From Sulfobacillus thermosulfidooxidans DSM 9293 (GTDB lineage: Bacteria > Bacillota > Sulfobacillia > Sulfobacillales > Sulfobacillaceae), in NCBI RefSeq assembly GCF_900176145.1, contig NZ_FWWY01000001.1:1721819-1785818 (forward strand): a stretch of 64,000 nt of DNA, read 5' to 3'. Position 1 is the first letter of the stretch. Each line of letters begins with the position of its first letter. The translations under genes were made by a program, and so were the position numbers. Below the pieces are notes generated by a model. That model was not told the DNA's origin and searched no databases. It saw only the letters and a list, made by a program, of their open reading frames with translations. This document shows, piece by piece, positions 50,875-59,455 of the stretch.

Positions 50875-52594
50875 GAGGCATTTGCGCTGTCTTGAAACCG
50901 TAGAGGGGCGCGGGATTCGCAGAGGCTCATAAAGAATTTCCCCCATTCATGGACGGAGGAATGCGGCTTTTCGGTTCCCGGTCGGCCGCCGGCGGCCGAT
51001 TTGACCCCACCCGCGGCACACCGTGCCGCGATCCCCGAAACCCGCAAAACCCTAAGAAAAACGGGCCGAGCTCTGGTAAAATTGAAGTACCAACCACAAT
51101 TTTCCGAAAGGAGCTCTCCCGTATGGCTATCATACCACAACTTTCTCTCTTTTCGTGGCAAGATCTCGAAGAATTAGGCGACCTCGAACGCCTCGTGCTC
51201 GTCCTCGAGACGGTCCCGGATGAAACCCTCATGGCCCACCTGGAAGCCGCCCGTGGGCATGGGCGGAATGCGTACCCGGTCCGGGCGATGTGGAATTCGG
51301 TGTTGGCCGGGGTGGTTTTCCAACACCCCAGCATCGAGAGCCTTCGCCGAGAACTGGCCCGCAATGCGCAACTGCGCATGCTGTGCGGGTTCCGCAACGC
51401 GGCCGTCCCGCCCGCGTCGGCCTACACCCGATTTCTGCATCGTCTGATGGCCGAACAGGATACCGTGGACGGGATGTTTGAGCAGCTGGTGGATGACCTC
51501 GCCGCCGTGCTCCCGAATTTCGGTCAGCGCTTGGCCATGGACAGCAAGGGTATCTCGTCGCGGGCCGTGCGGCCCGCCAAAAACCCCACCGCCGATGGGC
51601 GCCGGGACGTCGATGCCGATTTTGGACGGAAGGAATACCGCGGTGTGCATGAGGACGGGACTACCTGGACCAAAGTGGTCAAGTGGTTCGGGTATAAGCT
51701 GCACCTGGTGGTGGATTCGACGTACGAATTGCCGGTGGCGTGGGAGGTGACGAAAGCGTCGGTGTCCGATGTGACCCGGGCGATGCCCATGTTGGATCAT
51801 CTGCACCATCGCCACGGGGTGCTGCTGTCCCGTGCCGTCCTTTTAACGGCCGACCGGGGCTATGATGATACCAAATTGATCGCCGCCTGCTGGGATAGCT
51901 ACCAGATTAAGCCGGTGATCGATATCCGGAATATGTGGCGGGACCCGGATGCCACGCGAGTGCTACCGGGCCATTCGACGGTGACCTACAATTATCGTGG
52001 CGACGTCTTTTGTCAGGATCCGGTCACGGGTCAGGTTCACACCATGAGTAACGGCGGATTCGAAGTCAGGCGCCAACGTCTCAAAAAGCGGTGCCCCGCC
52101 CGCTTTGCGGGCGTGTCCTGCCGGGGTCAAGACACCTGCCCCGTCGTCCAGGGCCTGCGCATTCCCTTACAGACCGATCGGCGGATTTTTACGCCCATGG
52201 ACCGGGCCAGTTATCAATGGAAGCGCGAGTATGCCCATCGCACGGCGGTGGAACGGGTGAACAGTCGGTTGGATGTGTCGTTCGGGTTGGAACTCCATAC
52301 CATTCGGGGGCTAAAGAAAATGCAACTCCGCTGCGGGTTGGCCCTCATCGTGATGTTGGCGATGGCGCTCGGGCGGATACGGCAACGGCAACCGGAGCGG
52401 ATGCGCCGCCTCGTGGGGTCGTGAACCCCACCCCCATTCATCGAAATCCCGGAACGGCCCGTCGGGCCGCTGCTTCGGCGTCGATTCATCCTGTTCCGCC
52501 ATAATTGAGGCCCATTCACCCTCTGGGATCTGCGTGACAAACGGCTGTGGAGTCGCCGCAGATTGACTGAAATCGGCTACAGCGGAAAAAACTC
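50875..52594 (+). mobile_element. Insertion sequence IS-A copy 2 (intact, 1720 bases)
   Basis: Flanked by a 5-base duplication CAGAA (50870-50874 and 52595-52599). The ends are imperfect inverted repeats GAGGCATTTGCGCTGTC.. and (complement) GAGTTTTTTCCGCTGTA... The same element sits, in the opposite orientation and broken, at 15473-18615. The single transposase frame is intact here, so this copy may be functional. I could not settle the family: DUF772 plus DDE_Tnp_1 suggests IS5/IS1182-like. Confidence 0.93.
51123..52424 (+). CDS. IS-A transposase (DUF772 + DDE_Tnp_1)
   Basis: A complete 433-residue transposase; ATG 51123 has AAAGGAG 9 bases upstream. N-terminal DUF772-like part: YPVRAMWNSVLAGVVFQHPS.ESLRRELARNAQLRMLCGF. 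The catalytic domain has the first Asp in LAMDSKG, the second in LLTADRGYDD, and the Glu in YAHRTAVERVNSRL (Y-R-E pattern). A Cys-rich stretch lies near residue 325 (CPARFAGVSCRGQDTCP), common in such proteins. An upstream in-frame extension to 50949 is noncoding IS sequence. Confidence 0.93.
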   Translation: MAIIPQLSLFSWQDLEELGDLERLVLVLETVPDETLMAHLEAARGHGRNAYPVRAMWNSVLAGVVFQHPSIESLRRELARNAQLRMLCGFRNAAVPPASAYTRFLHRLMAEQDTVDGMFEQLVDDLAAVLPNFGQRLAMDSKGISSRAVRPAKNPTADGRRDVDADFGRKEYRGVHEDGTTWTKVVKWFGYKLHLVVDSTYELPVAWEVTKASVSDVTRAMPMLDHLHHRHGVLLSRAVLLTADRGYDDTKLIAACWDSYQIKPVIDIRNMWRDPDATRVLPGHSTVTYNYRGDVFCQDPVTGQVHTMSNGGFEVRRQRLKKRCPARFAGVSCRGQDTCPVVQGLRIPLQTDRRIFTPMDRASYQWKREYAHRTAVERVNSRLDVSFGLELHTIRGLKKMQLRCGLALIVMLAMALGRIRQRQPERMRRLVGS

Positions 52595-52637
52595 CAGAAA
52601 TAAAAATCGAGACAATCCCAATATCATTTGTTATTAT

Positions 52638-52653
52638 ATCGATAGATATCGAT
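52638..52653. promoter_or_regulatory. ArsR operator, site 1
   Basis: The 16-base sequence ATCGATAGATATCGAT, two ATCGAT palindromes separated by four bases, lies 14 bases before the arsR-type start. The identical sequence recurs at 53021-53036 before the next gene, strongly suggesting binding by the ArsR product. Confidence 0.7.
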
Positions 52654-52667
52654 GAAAGAGGCGATTT

Positions 52668-53003
52668 ATGAATCCGGTCATGATTTTTAAAGCGCTCGGT
52701 CATGAAACGCGATATCGGTTATTCTGTGATCTTTTTGGGACATCATCTTCCGCGTGTGAGATCAAAGATAATGTGCCAGCCTGTTGTGTGATGGATTTGA
52801 TGGAAAAATATCCATTGTCCCAATCCACCATTTCGCATCATTTAAAAATATTAGTCGAGGCCGAATTAGTGGAACAAGAAAACTACGGCACGTACCATTA
52901 TTATCGTGTCAATCTCGCGACTTGGAATGCTTTTCGTGATTACTTAAACCGTCTTAATCTCAGCTGCGGAACTCCTTTATGCCCACCACAGGGACGGATT
53001 TAG
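52668..53003 (+). CDS. ArsR/SmtB-family transcriptional regulator
   Basis: A 111-residue winged-helix repressor (IFKALGHETRYRLFCDLFG; PLSQSTISHHLKILVEAELVEQENYGTYHYYRVN). It has six cysteines: 20, 30, 39, 40, 100 and 105. CCVMDL (from Cys39) stands where arsenic-responsive ArsR proteins carry the metal-binding CVCDL, and Cys30 is nine residues before it. It probably senses a thiophilic metal(loid) or a reactive sulfur species. Lies just after IS-A copy 2, with its own operator upstream. Confidence 0.88.
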   Translation: MNPVMIFKALGHETRYRLFCDLFGTSSSACEIKDNVPACCVMDLMEKYPLSQSTISHHLKILVEAELVEQENYGTYHYYRVNLATWNAFRDYLNRLNLSCGTPLCPPQGRI

Positions 53004-53020
53004 GTTTTTTTGATTGATAA

Positions 53021-53036
53021 ATCGATAGATATCGAT
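53021..53036. promoter_or_regulatory. ArsR operator, site 2
   Basis: An exact second copy of ATCGATAGATATCGAT, 16 bases before the start of the small Cys-rich gene and directly followed by its Shine-Dalgarno. It indicates that this gene has its own ArsR-controlled start, or that the site limits transcription into it. Confidence 0.7.
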
Positions 53037-53052
53037 ATAAGGAGGAATCAAG

Positions 53053-53355
53053 GTGAGTCAAATTAAGCAAGCGTGTAAGGTTGTTGAAGAAGCCGGAGAA
53101 GTTCAGATTGTTTTCCCTAAGGACTTTTCGTTAAACGTCATTCAAGAAGCTGTGCAGGCATGTCAAGAGGGACAATGCGGCTGTCATGATTCGGACGCTT
53201 GGGTGCAGGTGGAAGACATCAAAGTTGTCGAGCATAATGGAGAAGTGCGTATTCACGTCAAGGGTGAGAATTTGTCGCGTGAGAGTGTTGAGGCATGTTT
53301 TCAAGATTGCGATCAAGAACTCCCATCTTCAAGCAGCGACACTTCGGATCATTAA
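53053..53355 (+). CDS. Small Cys-rich protein under ArsR control
   Basis: A 100-residue acidic protein starting at GTG after AAGGAGG. It has six cysteines at 8, 37, 42, 44, 82 and 86; CQEGQCGCHD in the middle could be a metal-binding loop. The N-terminal part (GEVQIVFPKDFSLNVIQEAV) and the repeated-looking C-terminal part (GEVRIHVKGENLSRESVEAC) suggest an internal duplication of an alpha/beta unit. No family is recognised. It may bind or buffer whatever the neighbouring ArsR protein senses. Confidence 0.65.
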   Translation: MSQIKQACKVVEEAGEVQIVFPKDFSLNVIQEAVQACQEGQCGCHDSDAWVQVEDIKVVEHNGEVRIHVKGENLSRESVEACFQDCDQELPSSSSDTSDH

Positions 53356-53364
53356 ATCCATAAC

Positions 53365-53415
53365 ACGAAGCCCCTATGGACAAGGAATTTCTGTTGTCTG
53401 CCAAAGGGGCTTCGT
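53365..53415 (+). terminator. Terminator after the ArsR operon
   Basis: ACGAAGCCCCT at 53365-53375 and its complement AGGGGCTTCGT at 53405-53415 can pair across a 29-base loop; a CGTTTA tail follows. It lies 10 bases beyond the stop of the small Cys-rich gene. Confidence 0.55.
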
Positions 53416-53471
53416 CGTTTAGGACCTTAGATTGTTGCTATTATCTTGCTGCTTGCTATCTTGTTTCGTTA

Positions 53472-53966
53472 TTACTGATAGGTTCCGTCTTTTTGTGCGA
53501 GAGATACGGTCTGTTGATAGGCACTGTGCATGGCTTGAACCGGCGTTTCCTTGTTAAGCAAGACGGCAATTATGGCATTGAGCAGAACCTCGTGGGAGAA
53601 TTGATCCCACCAAGCGACTTTGGGCTCGGCAATTGCTGTGTTGAGGACGCTTAATGAAACCTGCTGAGCAGGATGGGTGCTTAGGAACTGAGTGGCTTCT
53701 GCCGCGACATCACTGCGGACGGGAAGATAGCCTTCGCTGTGTTCCATCCAATACGTCTGTCCTGCTTTTGATGTGAGATATTTGATAAAGGCAAAGCCGG
53801 CTTGCTGCTGGGCACGGCTCGCTTTCGAAAACATTCCCAAATACCCACCAAAAAGTGAAGTGGCTTGTTTGACATTCCCCGGTAACGGCGCTTCAGCAAT
53901 GGTGAACTTATTGCCCACGGCTTGGGAATCGGAAATGAATGGATTCAGATTTGGCAAACGGCGCAA
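53472..53966 (-). pseudogene. Extracellular solute-binding protein, C-terminal remnant
   Basis: Only the C-terminal ~160 residues of a family-1 ABC sugar-binding protein are present: APLPGNVKQATSLFGGYLGMFSKASRAQQQAGFAFIKYLTSKAGQTYWMEHSEGYLPVRSDV. The first residues have no signal peptide, and the N-terminal domain is missing upstream; no transporter genes accompany it. It is a relic, left by deletion or rearrangement, inside the flagellar cluster on the opposite strand. Confidence 0.8.
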
Positions 53967-54051
53967 ATTCCTGACTGTAAAATTCTACACAATTCCTGTG
54001 AACTTTTTTGCAATAAATACTGCTTGTTATTTCCTGTCGAACCATGGAAAT

Positions 54052-54060
54052 TTATATAAT
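54052..54060 (+). promoter_or_regulatory. Possible promoter -10 element for fliO
   Basis: TTATATAAT, containing a perfect TATAAT at 54055-54060, lies 28 bases before the fliO start TTG 54089. No good -35 box is seen at the proper distance (TTCCTG at 54031 is weak). If real, the flagellar genes from fliO on are transcribed separately from those before the insert. Confidence 0.4.
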
Positions 54061-54088
54061 ACCCCATGAAGTTAGGGGGATTAGGGCT

Positions 54089-54448
54089 TTGAATTCTGTT
54101 GCGGTCTTTTTAAATTTTCTATGGGCTATGGCTTTAGTGGTGGGTTTAGCGTACTTTGCCGCCCGCTTATTAAAAAAGATTGGGTGGGGGCGGGTCAGTC
54201 AGGCCCATTATCTTCAACAGATCGATTATTTGCCACTGGGTCCCAAACGGGGAATTGCACTTGTCCAAATTGCGGACAAGACAGTAGCTTTAGGTATTAC
54301 CGAGCAAAACATTTCCTTACTAATGGAAGTGGATGAAGAGGTAATTGCCCGGCAAGCACCAGCAATCATTGCCATGCAAGAAACGACCTTATCGCAATTT
54401 GCGGAGGACTTGTGGCATAAGATTCGGCGTAACGAGGGAAAGTCATGA
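54089..54448 (+). CDS. fliO: Flagellar biosynthetic protein FliO
   Basis: A 119-residue protein with one N-terminal membrane helix (VFLNFLWAMALVVGLAYFAARLLKKIG) and a cytoplasmic domain with QQIDYLPLGPKRGIALVQIADKTVALGITEQNISLL, the FliO/FliZ pattern. TTG 54089 follows AGGGGGA by 8 bases. An upstream in-frame ATG (54044) lies before the probable -10 box. It overlaps fliP by 4 bases. Confidence 0.85.
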   Translation: MNSVAVFLNFLWAMALVVGLAYFAARLLKKIGWGRVSQAHYLQQIDYLPLGPKRGIALVQIADKTVALGITEQNISLLMEVDEEVIARQAPAIIAMQETTLSQFAEDLWHKIRRNEGKS

Positions 54449-55209
54449 AATTACGAGTTAAGAGAACGCTGTGGGTGCTGGCTACGGTGATCGGAACGGT
54501 CATCACAGGACCTTTGGCTTTTGCTCAAGGTCCATCGATTCCGCAAATCTCGGTGAGTACTCATGGAAGCAGCTCACCATCCCAAGTGATCAGTATTTTA
54601 GCGCTCTTGACCCTGTTGTCATTTTTGCCAGCCATCTTACTGACGATGACGGCGTTTACGCGTGTGATTACCGTGTTGGCGTTTGTACGAAGTGCTTTAG
54701 GCTTGCAGCAAACTCCCCCTAACCAAGTGTTAATTGGCTTGGCCCTTTTTCTCACTTTTTTCATTATGGCGCCCACGTTTGGTCAAATTGATCATCAAGC
54801 CTTAATCCCTTACTTACATGGACAAATCGGATTAGAACGCGCTTCGGTCAGGGCTTTAGACCCTTTGCGAGTGTTTATGTATCAGCAAACTCGTCCTAGT
54901 GATTTGGCATTGTTTTTGCATTTGGATCATGTGCCGCCACCAAAGAATCTCAGCCAGGTTCCCACGGTGGCTCTGATTCCAGCCTTTATTATTTCCGAAT
55001 TGAAAACGGCCTTTGAAATTGGTGTGTATATTTTTATTCCTTTTATGATTGTGGACCTCGTCGTGTCGACGGTATTGATGTCATTAGGAATGATGATGGT
55101 TCCCCCGACATTGATTTCTTTGCCCTTAAAGCTGTTGTTGTTCGTATTAGCTAATGGTTGGAATTTAGTGGTGCAGTCTTTGGTGATGTCCTTTCATGGG
55201 GTGAGATAG
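54445..55209 (+). CDS. fliP: Flagellar export protein FliP
   Basis: A 254-residue export-gate protein. An N-terminal signal peptide (LWVLATVIGTVITGPLAFA) is followed by the FliP blocks SILALLTLLSFLPAILLTMTAFTRVITVLAFVRSALGLQQTPPNQVLIGLALFLTFFIM and AFIISELKTAFEIGVYIFIPFMIVDLVVSTVLMSLGMMM. Both are near-invariant in the family. Confidence 0.95.
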   Translation: MKLRVKRTLWVLATVIGTVITGPLAFAQGPSIPQISVSTHGSSSPSQVISILALLTLLSFLPAILLTMTAFTRVITVLAFVRSALGLQQTPPNQVLIGLALFLTFFIMAPTFGQIDHQALIPYLHGQIGLERASVRALDPLRVFMYQQTRPSDLALFLHLDHVPPPKNLSQVPTVALIPAFIISELKTAFEIGVYIFIPFMIVDLVVSTVLMSLGMMMVPPTLISLPLKLLLFVLANGWNLVVQSLVMSFHGVR

Positions 55210-55220
55210 GGGTGAGGGAA

Positions 55221-55493
55221 ATGTTTGATCATGCGATTGCCTTAAGTCGGTCGGCTATGATGACGACGGGAATTATTTTGGGCCCGATTTTAATTGCCGC
55301 GTTAGTTGTCGGACTTTTAGTCGGAATATTTCAAGCGACAACACAGATTCAAGAACTCACGCTATCATTTATGCCCAAATTGATTGTCGTGGGCATCATG
55401 CTGTATTTGGCGGGTCCATGGTTTCTAAGGCTTTTGGTGACCTTTACCCAAAATGATTTATCAACATTTTGGCACGTGGCGTATCTGCCCTAA
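55221..55493 (+). CDS. fliQ: Flagellar export protein FliQ
   Basis: A 90-residue protein with two membrane helices (IILGPILIAALVVGLLVGIFQATTQIQELTLSFMPKL; VVGIMLYLAGPWFLRLLVTFT). ATG 55221 follows GTGAGGGAA; the longer frame from 55158 overlaps fliP and has a non-family head. Part of the export gate. Confidence 0.93.
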   Translation: MFDHAIALSRSAMMTTGIILGPILIAALVVGLLVGIFQATTQIQELTLSFMPKLIVVGIMLYLAGPWFLRLLVTFTQNDLSTFWHVAYLP

Positions 55494-55544
55494 AACACAA
55501 ACACACGAGGACAAAGGGGTCATAACAAGATCCGTGAGAGCACA

Positions 55545-56321
55545 ATGACAATGACGGTGAGTGCGCAAACCTTAACACAAGAATATTTTTTGATTGCGGC
55601 GCGGATTAGCGGGTTAGTGTTTAGTGCCCCTGTGCTGAGTTCATCTTACCTGCCGCGAATGCTCAAAGTCGTCATCATTATTATGCTCGCCGCTGTGCTA
55701 GCGCCGACCCTAAAAATCGCTGCCATGCCCTCATTGTTGTGGACCTTGGGACTTGTGATTCAGTTTGCGATTGGCGTTTTAATGGGGTTGATTTTATCGC
55801 TTTTTCTTTCCGTTTTTGATATGGCGGGCCAGGTGGTCACCTATGAACTGGGCTTAGGTCTAGCCATTACCTCGAATCCCGCCTTAGATAATAGTGGGTC
55901 ATTCTTATCTGAATGGCAAACACTCTTGGCCTTATTTGTATTTGTGGGTTCCGGCGGCTTGGAATTATCGGTCATTGCGCTGCATGCTTCATTTCAGGCT
56001 ATTGGCCTTAATGTGGTGAGCTTTCCAACCTCAGCCCTGTCGTTTGTGATAGGTCTGATGTCAAGCGCCTTGACAATGACGTTACTAGTGGCTTTTCCCC
56101 TCATGTTAGCCGGCTTAGTGGTGAACATGGCAGTGGGGATTTTATCCCGGGCTTTTCCTCAAATGAATGCCTATTTTCTGTCATTGCCCGTTAATTTCGG
56201 GGTCAGTCTTTTGGTGTTTGCGGCCATGATTCCGATATTAGTCGGGATCTTACCCGAGTTTTGGAATCACGCTTTTGTGGATGTGAGTCGGCTTTTGGCG
56301 ATTTTGGAGGGAAAATCATGA
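55545..56321 (+). CDS. fliR: Flagellar export protein FliR
   Basis: A 258-residue protein with about six membrane helices, starting MTMTVSAQTLTQEYFLIAARISGLVFSAPVLSS. Typical FliR features: IQFAIGVLMGLILSLFLSVFDMAGQVVTYELGLGLA, LALFVFVGSGGLELSVIALHASF and FPLMLAGLVVNMAVGILSRAFPQMNAYFLSLPVN. It overlaps flhB by 4 bases. Confidence 0.94.
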   Translation: MTMTVSAQTLTQEYFLIAARISGLVFSAPVLSSSYLPRMLKVVIIIMLAAVLAPTLKIAAMPSLLWTLGLVIQFAIGVLMGLILSLFLSVFDMAGQVVTYELGLGLAITSNPALDNSGSFLSEWQTLLALFVFVGSGGLELSVIALHASFQAIGLNVVSFPTSALSFVIGLMSSALTMTLLVAFPLMLAGLVVNMAVGILSRAFPQMNAYFLSLPVNFGVSLLVFAAMIPILVGILPEFWNHAFVDVSRLLAILEGKS

Positions 56322-57415
56322 GTCACTTGAGCCTCAGCCTGCCTCGTATGTATTTCGCTTCCGCTGGCGAAAAAAGTCAACAAGCGACTCCCCATAAAAA
56401 GCAGCAATTACAAAAACAGGGACAACACTGGAAAAGTCCGGATTTTCAGGCTGCCCTCGCCTTAGCGGTGGGTTTTGTCGTGATTCGCCATTATTTGCCG
56501 TGGGCTGGAACCCAATTAGGCGAGATGGAATCGGCTGTCCTGCAACTAGCCGAAAATCCGCAAGGAACGATGGCGTCGGCATGGCTTTTAGCCTTTTCGG
56601 TGATGATCCGCATTCTCTTACCTTTGACGCTCCCTTTACTGGTGGCGGGACTATTTGCGAGCAGTCTAGAAAAGGGCTTTCGGCTATCATTCAGCGCCCT
56701 TAAGGCGGATATGACCCGTTTGAATCCGGTTGAAGGTCTCAAACGCATGTTTTCCCGAGATAGTGTCTGGCAGCTTTTTAAGGGCTTATTAAAAGTCGGG
56801 ATCATGGGAGCCTTAGCCGCATGGGTTATTCATCAGCAATTGGCTAATTACGCTGGGCTCATGGTGGAATCCCTCGGCCAAGCTTTAAGCACGTCGCTCA
56901 ATATGTTGAGCCAGGTACTTTTGGTGATGTCCGTCGCCTTTTTTATCATTGGTGTCTTAGACATGGCTTATCAAGCCTATGCCTTTCAATTGAAAATTCG
57001 TATGACTACGCAAGAGGTGCGGGACGAATTGAAAGAGACGGAGGGCAATCCCCAAATAAAAGGTAAACGGCGGGAAATGGCGCGTCGCATTTGGCGTTCA
57101 GGGGTGCGGCAAGTGAAAAATGCGCAAGTGGTGATTACCAACCCAACGCACTATGCAGTGGCTCTGAAATGGGATGAGAAGACCATGCCGGCCCCCGTTG
57201 TGATTGCCAAAGGTGCGGATGAAATGGCTTATAACATCCGGGAAATCGCCGTCCGCCATGGGGTACCCCTAGTGGAAAATCCCCCTTTAGCCCGGTCGCT
57301 TTACGAAGTGCCGATTGGCCATGTGATTTTAGAAGAACATTATCAGGCGGTGGCGGATATCTTGGCGTTTTTGATTCGCAAACGTCATGCACACCGAATG
57401 GAGAGGAGGCATTAA
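56318..57415 (+). CDS. flhB: Flagellar export switch protein FlhB
   Basis: A 365-residue protein with four membrane helices and a cytoplasmic domain bearing the autocleavage site NPTHYAVAL (ITNPTHYAVALKW) near residue 275. Before it is LKIRMTTQEVRDELKETEGNPQIKGKRREMAR, typical of FlhB. It sets export specificity together with FliK. ATG 56318 has TGGAGGGAAA upstream; the longer frame from 56261 overlaps fliR. Confidence 0.95.
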   Translation: MSHLSLSLPRMYFASAGEKSQQATPHKKQQLQKQGQHWKSPDFQAALALAVGFVVIRHYLPWAGTQLGEMESAVLQLAENPQGTMASAWLLAFSVMIRILLPLTLPLLVAGLFASSLEKGFRLSFSALKADMTRLNPVEGLKRMFSRDSVWQLFKGLLKVGIMGALAAWVIHQQLANYAGLMVESLGQALSTSLNMLSQVLLVMSVAFFIIGVLDMAYQAYAFQLKIRMTTQEVRDELKETEGNPQIKGKRREMARRIWRSGVRQVKNAQVVITNPTHYAVALKWDEKTMPAPVVIAKGADEMAYNIREIAVRHGVPLVENPPLARSLYEVPIGHVILEEHYQAVADILAFLIRKRHAHRMERRH

Positions 57416-57418
57416 TTG

Positions 57419-59455
57419 ATGGCCAAAAGCCGAGCGTTGTTAAAAGAAGCCTTTGTGCCTGTCGCTGCGGTTATTGCAATCTTAATGCTGGTGATTCCCA
57501 TTCCACCATGGGCTCTGGATTTCTTTCTCATTATCAATATTGCCTTATCTATTGCTGTGCTTGTGTCAACCATGTTTATTAATGAAGTGTTAGACTTGTC
57601 GGTGTTTCCTTCCCTTTTATTGCTGACCACCTTATTCCGCCTGGCACTCGAGGTCACGGCGACCCGGCTTATTTTGCTATCAGGAGATCCGGGCTCTGTC
57701 ATCCAGACCTTTGGACGGCTCGTGGTCGGCAATAACGTCGTGGTGGGTATTATCATTTTCATCATTCTGATCGTGATTCAATTTATGGTGATCACCCGAG
57801 GGGCCGAAAGGGTGAGTGAAGTGGCCGCTCGGTTTACGCTCGATGCCATGCCTGGTAAACAAATGGCTGTTGATGCGGAGCTGAATGCGGGTTTAATTCG
57901 CGAGCAAGAGGCCAAAAAACGACGTCAGGATATTGAGCGGGAGGCCGATTTTTATGGGGCCATGGATGGGGCGTCCAAATTTGTTCGTGGAGATGCGATT
58001 GCCGGTATTATCATCGTCTTTATCAATATTATCGGTGGTCTGATTATTGGGCTATCCGAAAGGCACTTGGCGATCACGACCGCGTTAAATACCTATACGA
58101 TATTGACCATTGGGGAAGGCATTACCACCCAAATTCCTGCCCTCTTATTATCCACTGCAACCGGAATTCTCGTCACCCGTTCGGGATCGCAAGGGACTCT
58201 CAACAAAGATGTCTTAAACCAACTGACACAATTGCCGCGGGTGTTATACATTGTCGCCATTGTGCTGTTTTTGATGGCCGCCCTCGGATTGCCTCCTTTT
58301 GTGCCTCTTTTGTTGGGAGCTATAGCCTTTTATGGGGGATGGCAAATCGAACAACGACAGAAGGCACAAAAAGCGCAAGAAATTGCGCGACAAAACCAAC
58401 AAAATCAAGAATTGGCCAAAAAACCGGAAGCGGTCATGCAGTTGATTGGGTTTGATGTGATTGAGTTAGAGGTGGGAGTGGGTTTGGTGCCCCTGGTCGG
58501 TGGACAAGCCGGACAAGACTTAAGAGATCGTATTATGGCACTGAGACGTCAAATAACCGCTGAACTAGGACTGGTTGTGCCCCCGGTGAGGGTGCGCGAC
58601 AGTTTGGAATTGACCCTTAATCAATACCGCATCCGTATTCGCGGCGCGAGTGTGGCGACCTCTGAAGTCCGTCCCGACAGATTTTTGGCAATGGGTGGGC
58701 AGGAACTGGGAATCGATGGCGCGATTTTAACCAAGGATCCGGTCTTTGGACTGCCTGCCTATTGGATCCGTGAAGATGCCCGTGACCGGGCGGAATTGGC
58801 CGGTGCCACGGTGATTGATGCCGGCTCAATTTTGGTGACCCATTTAGCTGAAGTGATTCGTCACCATGCGCATGAAATTCTCGATCGTGAAGAAGTCAAG
58901 AAACTCGTAGATTATGTCAAGTTAACTCACCCCGTGGTGGTCTCTGAACTGATTCCCGATCTCTTGACTCTCGGTGAAGTCGAGCGCGTCTTAGCCAATT
59001 TACTCAGGGAAAAAGTGTCGATCCGCGATATGCCGACCATTTTGGAGGCCTTGGCGGATGGGGCCAGGACAAGTCGCGACATCGATTTGTTAACCGAACA
59101 GGTCCGCCAACAATTGTCGCGTCATATCACGGAGCCGTTGATTAAACAAGGATTTTTGCATGCAGTCGTCTTATCGCCTGCGATAGAGCAGGAAATGAAA
59201 GACGCCTTAGAGCAAACGGACCGGGGGACCTATTTAAACCTCGATCCCACGATTGCCCAAAAAGTCGTGAATGCCCTCAATACCCAGCTTTTGAAGTTGC
59301 CGCAAGGCGTCCCCAAAGTGGTTATTTCATCCCCCTATGTGCGCTTGTATTTTAAGCGTTTGACGGAACGGCTGTTTAAAGATTTGACCGTTTTGTCCTA
59401 TGCCGAAATTCAAAGTGATATCGGAATTAAAACAATGGGAGTGGTAGAGATATGA
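57419..59455 (+). CDS. flhA: Flagellar export protein FlhA
   Basis: A 678-residue protein. The first ~330 residues hold eight membrane helices and the FHIPEP signature region (TLFRLALEVTATRLILL; RFTLDAMPGKQMAVDAELNAGLI; AKKRRQDIEREADFYGAMDGASKFVRGDAIAGI). The rest is the cytoplasmic nonamer domain (LELGVG-like LEVGVGLVPLV). ATG 57419 has AGGAGG 9 bases upstream; TTG 57416 is also possible. It overlaps flhF by 4 bases. Confidence 0.95.
   Translation: MAKSRALLKEAFVPVAAVIAILMLVIPIPPWALDFFLIINIALSIAVLVSTMFINEVLDLSVFPSLLLLTTLFRLALEVTATRLILLSGDPGSVIQTFGRLVVGNNVVVGIIIFIILIVIQFMVITRGAERVSEVAARFTLDAMPGKQMAVDAELNAGLIREQEAKKRRQDIEREADFYGAMDGASKFVRGDAIAGIIIVFINIIGGLIIGLSERHLAITTALNTYTILTIGEGITTQIPALLLSTATGILVTRSGSQGTLNKDVLNQLTQLPRVLYIVAIVLFLMAALGLPPFVPLLLGAIAFYGGWQIEQRQKAQKAQEIARQNQQNQELAKKPEAVMQLIGFDVIELEVGVGLVPLVGGQAGQDLRDRIMALRRQITAELGLVVPPVRVRDSLELTLNQYRIRIRGASVATSEVRPDRFLAMGGQELGIDGAILTKDPVFGLPAYWIREDARDRAELAGATVIDAGSILVTHLAEVIRHHAHEILDREEVKKLVDYVKLTHPVVVSELIPDLLTLGEVERVLANLLREKVSIRDMPTILEALADGARTSRDIDLLTEQVRQQLSRHITEPLIKQGFLHAVVLSPAIEQEMKDALEQTDRGTYLNLDPTIAQKVVNALNTQLLKLPQGVPKVVISSPYVRLYFKRLTERLFKDLTVLSYAEIQSDIGIKTMGVVEI

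Noticed and set aside
50949-51122. Longer N-terminus for the IS-A transposase of copy 2.
   Set aside because: The extension is noncoding IS sequence; ATG 51123 has a strong Shine-Dalgarno site and the same start is seen in copy 1.
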